From assembly GCF_019097595.1 (NCBI RefSeq), contig NC_080718.1, positions 19,198,157-19,262,156 on the forward strand: a stretch of 64,000 bases of DNA. The letters run 5' to 3'. This document shows, one piece after another, positions 58,346-64,000 of the stretch. Position numbers and translations under genes: made by a program. The first letter of the stretch is position 1; every line of letters begins with the position of its first letter. This stretch comes from Hemibagrus wyckioides (taxonomy: Eukaryota; Chordata; Actinopteri; Siluriformes; Bagridae). Under the pieces are notes generated by a model. That model saw nothing but the letters and a program-made list of their open reading frames with translations, made no database searches and was not told the origin of the DNA.

Positions 58346-58621
58346 TTGAACCTGTATACCGTAAGCGCTGAAGGCATTTTAATAGGCTACATGTGGCCGC
58401 CAAAGGAGCTGGTGCGCCACCCATATATTACAAAAATATGACAAGTTCCGCCGTCTGTTCTTTCAAAGACAAAAATGGGGGCATGTAACAGTTGTAATAA
58501 TAAAACGGTATGATTTTTGCTCCGTTCTCCGGGGATCCGAGTGTGTGTAGGGGGTGGGCAGTCGAACTTAGGTGTTTGGCTGTGTGTGAGGGGGTAGAGG
58601 GGGGAGGAGGAACAGCGACTT

Positions 58622-58641
58622 AAGTGGGCGGCCACATAAAA
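58622..58641 (+). promoter_or_regulatory. bmp4: probable bmp4 core promoter
   Basis: A GC-box-like GTGGGCGG at 58625-58632 is followed by a TATA-like CATAAAA at 58635-58641. Transcription would start near 58665, placing exon 1 at about 58665-58921. The start site is a guess from spacing. Confidence 0.4.
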
Positions 58642-58664
58642 ACTGCAGGCAACATCAGGCGCGC

Positions 58665-58921
58665 GATCAGAGTGTCCGTGATAAACGTGTGATGAACTAG
58701 TGGAGATAGGAGCCGAGTGTCTCATTGGTGGTTTCACCGTGGAGCCCAATGGACTCAGCTGTGTCCGTATAGAGGGACTTTTTCGGGACTAATCCCCCAA
58801 AGGCTTGCCGCTTTGCTTTTTGCCTGTATATCCCGAGTGTATACTGCGCGCTGCGACTCTGTGGAAAGCGCCTTCGCTCAGTTCCTTCGTGTTGAGGATA
58901 CGCTTCGCGCATCTACCCATG
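58665..58921 (+). other. bmp4: bmp4 5' UTR exon 1 (start approximate)
   Basis: A GC-rich stretch ends with a strong donor, CATCTACCCATG followed by GTGAGTG, at 58921/58922. It contains short upstream frames: ATG at 58691 followed by one codon and a stop; ATG at 58749 encoding MDSAVSV; and an ATG that is the final three bases of the exon (58919-58921). The left limit depends on the unproven start site. Confidence 0.65.
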
Positions 58922-61324
58922 GTGAGTGTTCTCCCCTCTCTCACGTGTAGTGGATATCTGTGATATTTATTCTTATTCACAGCGCCCGATCAGAGCGCAT
59001 GTCATGCGTATTTTTAAACAGTGAAGTTTTCATTCATTTCCAAAATTAAAGGTGTATCCGTTCAAGTTCTGCTTTTGTTCTTAAACGTCCGAATAGAACC
59101 GTGTTGTTTCAAGTGCATCAGGCTGTATGATTTCATCCTACATTGATGGCCTAGGTAAAGATGTGGAGTAGGATGGGTTTTTTTGCACGCTTGGACAACC
59201 ATCCAGTTTTCTCTACACACACCTGCCCGCTCGTGACTGCTGTGCGCTTCTTACACACAGACTCACACAAGCCGGAAGAGACGCTCTGAGCGCTTAGTTC
59301 ATGGGTCGGCTCTGTTTTCTGCCGAGTTTTAATTGGTATAGCAATGTATCACCTTCAATCCTTCTACATGCTTCTACAATAAACCTGCAGATAAATCATA
59401 TTTAAGTACTGCATTCATAAGACTGAAAAAAACCCTTTTAAAGACTCACGCGCTTTCGTAAAAATAGTTTGTTGTTTTTGTTTAAATGCCAAACCCACTG
59501 GCGGCAGATGCTGTTTTATCGGTCCATGTGGTTTTCTCGTTTAGCGCACAAGAACCTTGCAGGAGAATATGAGTATAATATTTAATAGCCAAAAACACAA
59601 GGCAAACCGAATTAAGTCATTTAAAAACACCACACCTTATGCTTATCATATGATTATCCGTGCGTTATTCTGTGCGTAAAAGGATCACCAGAAATCTGTG
59701 CGCAAACATTTTCTTTAAAAAAAAAGAAGAAGGGATTCTTCATTTTGCGCAAATGGGGGTTGCGGGGAGGTAAGGGGGGTTAGGGCTAAAAACGGAACAT
59801 AAGCAGGTCTTAAAACCGGATCACCATCAGAGCTCTGACTCGGTAATAAATCAACTCCAGGGAGCCTGACGTTGCCAAACCGAGATGTTTGGGTTTTGTG
59901 TATTTTTGCCGCTTATATTTTAGGAAACGTAAAGCTGTAGTAGAACAATAGGGAAGAGCGAGTTAAATATAGTGGCCCACAGAACTCACTGCAAACAACG
60001 AGGTTCTCTGATCACTTTCTGTTTTCAGAGGAATTCATGTATTTACTTTATTTGTGTAGGTTGTTTACTTTATTTTGATATAGCGATTTATATACACATA
60101 TAATATAGTTTCTGTAGTGCATGATTAAAAGAAACACTTGCAAATATTATTATTGGTGGAACCTTTAATGGACACCTTGCAGTTCTGTTCTTCTCTGTTT
60201 AGTTTCAAGCAGATCATGAGTACTGCAGAGTATTGGCAAAATGTTTGGAACGAGAGTGAAAAGTTATGTGTGTTCCAAAACGTTCTAATCAGTGTATTCA
60301 GGGGGGGAAGAATGTTATTAACTTCTTGTTTGTAGCCCGTTTTGTCACTGTTTCATTGATTATGGAATTGAATTCTCCAGCTGACCTTAACAACTTAACA
60401 ACCCCAGGGCCTGTTATACATTATACATCTGTGCACTAGAGCCCGAAACCAAGGGACAACACAATACAGCCTTCTTGGATCTGGAGCGGCAAGTTCTGAA
60501 GAGTGTTCTGGAGAGATCTGAAAGAAGCGTGACAGAGATAAAATGCTAAAATTGGGTCCTTACTATTGTCTGTTCCTGTGGTAACCTGCTCCCCCCTGTT
60601 CCCTGTCAAATTCCTCAGGAAACACATCTAAAGGACCATGTGCATAGTACGCGCTCATTAAGTCAGGTTAGGGAAAGTGAAGTCAAATGCTGTGAGGCCC
60701 ACAGGACTCTGCCAAACCAGAGGAAGCAAGCTGTCGAAGCCAAATTGCACCATAAGCTGCTCTCATTGCAAAAGAGCTTGCATAGCTCTTCTTTATCCTC
60801 AAGCACATTCACATAAAATCCTGTAAATATTTTGGACAGTGCACATTTGGTTTTCAAGCAAGAATTTGTGGTCTGAACTTACTCCAGGTGTGTGTGTGTG
60901 TGCGCACACTTTTAACGATATGTGGTGCCAATGAGAATGAACATTTTATGATGATTAATTCTTCTTGGTTTTTCTCTGATAAAAATGAAACGCCAGAGAA
61001 AAGATTTTAGTTTGTGGGTTTTTTTAAATGTATTTAAGATGTTATGGCACCTTAGCAAACTGTAGAATATTAGTATACTACAAAGCTTAGTATCCCTCTC
61101 CCCACCCCACACATGGGACATCAGTTTGATTGAACTTATCGTTGGAAAGTAAACCCCTATGATCAAACATGCAAACTCCATCCAAGCCTCACACTATAAC
61201 GACCGAGCATACAGGGTCAGACAAGGGTCACCACCATGATCTGGATCCAGAGTCATTCCCTGATTGCATGAAGAACAAGCAAATGGAGCAATAAAACATG
61301 CTAATAATTGTGTATTCATGATTC

Positions 61325-61357
61325 ACACACACACACACACACACACATACACACACA
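61325..61357. repeat. (CA)n microsatellite in bmp4 intron 1
   Basis: About 16 CA units with one TA interruption. Confidence 0.95.
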
Positions 61358-62004
61358 CTGCATTCTTGTTGGTATGCATCATTTCTGTTGTAATGATTGG
61401 GCTTGGTCCAGTAGAACTGGATCCAAAAGATGACAAAATGCATGCATTGCCGCACTGACCCATTGATTTGGCCCATTTAGAATAAACACTCTTAAATTTT
61501 ATTAGTACATTTCCTCACTGCATTTTGAACAGTAATCGACTATACAGATGGTTATGCCCTCTTAATTAGAGTGTCTGCCCATCAACTACAATCCAACTGT
61601 AATCTGTTCACATTATCAACTGTGTACTATCTTTTAGGTCCTTTGCTTCTTTACCTTTATTTTTCCGGTTTGTATAACTGGATTTGAAATGGTATCCAAC
61701 TTGGTTATGCTTACTTAAATGCTTTATTTATGTTTTATGGGGTTGTGTGCCTCATGTGAAATAGAGGAGATGTAATGGGTTTAGGTGCATGATATGTGCA
61801 GACAGCAAGTTCACTTTGTAGGCCCGTTTAGGTGAACTCTGGTTGGAGACTGGGGATTTACAAATTGCCTTTGTAAGAAGTTATGAGAAGCTTATGTTCA
61901 CAAAAGCTCCCCTTTTTAACGTTCAATGGACTCTGCTATCATGTGCCCGCTTTTAATGAAGTGTTAATTTCATACTTCTTTGGTGTATTCTTGTTAGACC
62001 ACAA

Positions 62005-62046
62005 GATGATGATGATGATGATGATTATTATTATTATTATTATTAT
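62005..62046. repeat. (GAT)n(TAT)n trinucleotide repeat in bmp4 intron 1
   Basis: About 7 GAT-type units pass into about 7 TAT-type units, 60 bp before exon 2. Confidence 0.95.
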
Positions 62047-62104
62047 AACTTGCTAAGACATGAAGAACCAATAACAGTTTCTGGTTTAAACTTCTATCTT
62101 TCAG

Positions 62105-62224
62105 GACAAGACTCTCTCCAGTCTCAAGCAGCCTCCCAGCACCACGTAGCATTTCCTTAAGGAACCCGTCCCGCATCGGCTCCCAACAAACATGGACTGT
62201 TTCCCCATGATTTATTTTCTGTCG
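62105..62224 (+). other. bmp4: bmp4 5' UTR exon 2
   Basis: 120 nt between CTTTCAG and GTAAGTAG. Its length is a multiple of three, so skipping it would not change the reading frame of upstream ORFs. It contains a strongly placed ATG at 62192 (A at -3, G at +4) that opens uORF2. Confidence 0.7.
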
Positions 62225-62851
62225 GTAAGTAGACCACACCTGACCAATTTTGCATTCTTATAATTTAGATAGTAATGTAGATAATTTTATAGGCGTTGGT
62301 TATTCCAACAAAACAATAATAAGTGTGCCTTTTTGACTTTTGCTCTAAAAGTACAAAATGCAAGACATTTAGTCTTTTGTTTGACCTTAGACAGGTCATG
62401 CTTGTAGGGATCCTGCTTCTTATGAAGTTATAGTTTGCTCTGACCCTGAGGCAGCTCTAGTCTTATTTGTCTCATCGTCCTGCTGGGGGAGAGGGAAGGG
62501 GAATGTATTGGTCCATGAATTTCATTCAGAAACTGTGGCTCGTCTGCTCTTTTACTAAAGTTTTAGGGATGTTGTTGTGGATGAAAAGAACACAGTGTAT
62601 TCTTTGACCGTTTAACATGCAAAAAAGAATAATCATTACCTGTTAAAAAGTTTACACTGGGAATTATAATGCAGGGACATCAGAATTTTGGGAATTGTTT
62701 GTTGATAGGTAAACTTATCTTAAAACATTGTCCTCTCTCTCTCCTCCTCCTCCTTTTCTCTTTCCTTTCCAATTTCTGCTCCGGCTGTCCCTTCCTCCAC
62801 TGGTCTGTCTCATCCTCAATTGTCCACCAGAGACAACATGATTCCTGGTAA
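62192..62851 (+). other. bmp4 uORF2, overlapping the bmp4 start codon
   Basis: Starts at the ATG of AACATGGAC in exon 2, crosses the junction to exon 3 at 62831, and ends at TAA 62849-62851. It encodes 17 residues, MDCFPMIYFLSRQHDSW. The stop lies just beyond the bmp4 ATG at 62838-62840 in a different frame, so ribosomes using uORF2 would pass over the true start. Confidence 0.6.
62225..62830. other. bmp4 intron 2
   Basis: 606 bp from GTAAGTAG to a pyrimidine-rich tract and CCACCAG. No other feature is evident. Confidence 0.7.
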
Positions 62852-63186
62852 TCGAATGCTGATGGTCATTTTATTATGCCAAGTTGTACTGGGAGAGAGC
62901 AGCCATGCTAGTCTAATACCCGAGGAAGGGAAGAAAAAGGTGTTGGGCAATCACCCGGGTCAGAGTCATGAACTGCTGCGGGACTTTGAGGCCACGCTGC
63001 TGCACATGTTCGGCCTGCAGAGGCGGCCGCGGCCCAGCCGCTCGGCAGTGGTGCCCCAGTATCTCCTCGACCTCTATAGGCTGCAGTCAGGGGAAGTGGA
63101 AGAGGCTGAAGCTCACGATGTCAGCTTTGAGTACCCTGAGAAGTCCACTAGCCGAGCCAACACTGTAAGAGCGTTCCATCATGAAG
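62831..63186 (+). CDS. bmp4: bone morphogenetic protein 4, first coding exon (CDS from 62838)
   Basis: BMP4 is a secreted TGF-beta-family morphogen acting through BMP receptors and Smad1/5/8 in dorsoventral patterning, limb or fin, and organ development. The exon starts after CCACCAG; coding runs 62838-63186, 116 codons plus one base, to a GTAAGAC donor. The protein begins [20 protein letters not shown], a signal peptide cleaved after about residue 19-20. Prodomain segments follow: [32 protein letters not shown] and [12 protein letters not shown]. These match vertebrate BMP4 more closely than BMP2. The remaining prodomain, furin site and cysteine-knot ligand would be in the next exon, outside the window. 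Confidence 0.96.
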
Positions 63187-64000
63187 GTAAGACCGATTTA
63201 GCATAATCTACATATCTGTCAAGAAGTTAAAAGTATATTTGGTTTATTACAAGTGATATTCAAACACATTTTGAGAGCAAACACATAAAAAAACGCTCTA
63301 CAGCAGTGTACCTCTGTCTTCAATTATGTGGATCTTTTTGAGGGATTGTCCTCAACATGCAATTATCTTTAATGCTACTCTGCAGACTTCTAAATAAAGT
63401 CCTGCTGCCAACAATGTGGGCACTTAAGGCAGACAGAGTGCCCAGGAGCCTTAAAAAAACAAATGCACAGTGCCAAGGTGATAAAGGGGCACCAGCATGG
63501 CACCAGGAATACTCATTATTTTGTCTTTTATTGATTTTGTTGGCAATATTTGTTCTTAAATAAGATCTTATTAAGAGGCCATATGTGCAGGGATGCTGCA
63601 GATGAGAGTAAATAAAGAAAAGAAACACAAAGATGCCTGCCATTGAGAAGGCAGTCCTTAAGGCCAGTCTTAATTTGGCACACAGAAAGCACTAGGAAAA
63701 TAAGTAGAATGATTAGAATCTTGTCTAGAAATTTGCATAGAGAATTCCTATTTGTGAAAGAACGAGATCCTATCACGAGTATAATTATGTACAATGGACA
63801 AAAATATATAAAGAGGTTACTTTGAAAATATGTGCTAAAGTTCTTTGAAAGACTAGTTCAGTTATTATGCAAAGAATGCAGTTACAATAGTATTAGTGTC
63901 TATGCCACCCAGCGCCATCTGAATGAAAGGTTAATGATTATTCTTGATGAAAATGATAAACGTTGCTAGTTAACAAACTGCAGATCTAATCAAAAACACA
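63187..64000. other. bmp4 coding intron, incomplete at the window end
   Basis: The final exon of bmp4 is not reached. Within the intron, 63330-63620 is unique and contains paired TGCCA/TGGCA half-sites (AGTGCCAAGG; CAGCATGGCACCAGGAA; TTGGCAATATTTG), as in NFI binding sites; it may be an intronic enhancer. Confidence 0.6.

Larger units (their letters stand above)
48062..58600. other. intergenic region upstream of bmp4, no gene seen
   Basis: About 10.5 kb without an exon I can support. It includes CT-rich DNA (48780-48920), an A run (53069-53082) and a CA run (56141-56178). GC-richer unique islands lie near 49960-50330 and 57380-57690. A short open stretch with a hydrophobic segment on the minus strand near 48.5 kb is treated under findings. 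Confidence 0.55.
58922..62104. other. bmp4 intron 1
   Basis: 3.2 kb between a GTGAGTG donor and a CTTTCAG acceptor. The first kilobase is GC-richer and may hold a further promoter (near 59220-59340). It includes a CA run (61325-61357) and a GAT/TAT run. No coding sequence is seen. Confidence 0.6.
58919..62149 (+). other. bmp4 uORF1, spliced across exons 1 and 2
   Basis: The ATG ending exon 1 (58919-58921) joins exon 2 at 62105 and reads 14 further codons, MDKTLSSLKQPPSTT, to TAG at 62147-62149. The intron thus falls exactly after the start codon. Start context is moderate (C at -3, G at +4 after splicing). Confidence 0.6.

Noticed and set aside
58717..58950. 77-codon frame across bmp4 exon 1 as a coding first exon.
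   Set aside because: It lacks an ATG start and runs through the splice donor at 58921/58922; exon 1 is better read as 5' UTR.
12973..62046. CRISPR-like or other regularly spaced repeat arrays.
   Set aside because: All periodic sequence consists of microsatellites, short minisatellites or transposon ends; no repeat-spacer pattern exists.

Overview
The window is vertebrate nuclear DNA, almost certainly from a ray-finned (teleost) fish. The evidence is three recognisable vertebrate genes split by short GT-AG introns, several Tc1-like transposon remnants of the kinds common in fish, and many CA, AT, CT and AAT microsatellites. Nothing is prokaryotic. Most open frames longer than 60 codons are chance frames; the real coding sequence lies in short exons that I rebuilt from splice signals and protein similarity recalled from memory.

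Layout. (1) 1-7471, minus strand: 27 coding exons of otoferlin (otof), the ferlin calcium sensor of hair-cell synapses. The window holds the start-proximal part (C2B, C2C, FerA/FerB, C2D and the following linker); the C2E, C2F and membrane-anchor exons lie beyond the left edge. (2) 7472-13373: a 5.9 kb divergent intergenic region with a dispersed repeat, a long AT microsatellite and a duplicated block carrying a dead copy of exon 2 of the next gene. (3) 13374-19496, plus strand: a complete 22-exon choline-transporter-like gene of the SLC44A2/4/5 group, 716 codons, with a Tc1-like fragment in an intron and a MITE in its probable 3' UTR. (4) 21327-23405: a 2.1 kb element with roughly 300 bp inverted ends that I cannot assign to a family, followed by two more Tc1-like remnants. 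(5) About 24.6-58.6 kb: a gene-poor stretch with scattered non-repetitive, GC-richer islands that look like candidate regulatory DNA. (6) 58.6-64.0 kb, plus strand: the 5' part of bmp4, with two 5' UTR exons and the first coding exon; the second coding exon (mature ligand) is past the right edge.

How the parts relate. The three genes have unrelated functions (synaptic exocytosis, solute transport, a secreted morphogen) and do not form a pathway. otof and the slc44a gene are divergently arranged. The large gene-poor tract upstream of bmp4 fits the long-range control known for this gene, but no enhancer is proven here.

Most interesting observations: the ghost exon 2 that has lost both splice dinucleotides yet stays open; the otof 5' end without detectable C2A exons; overlapping upstream reading frames that cross the bmp4 splice junctions and one that overlaps the bmp4 start codon; the unclassified long-inverted-repeat element with full CRE palindromes in both arms; and a palindromic Tc1 derivative. 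I found no clearly new multi-gene system.
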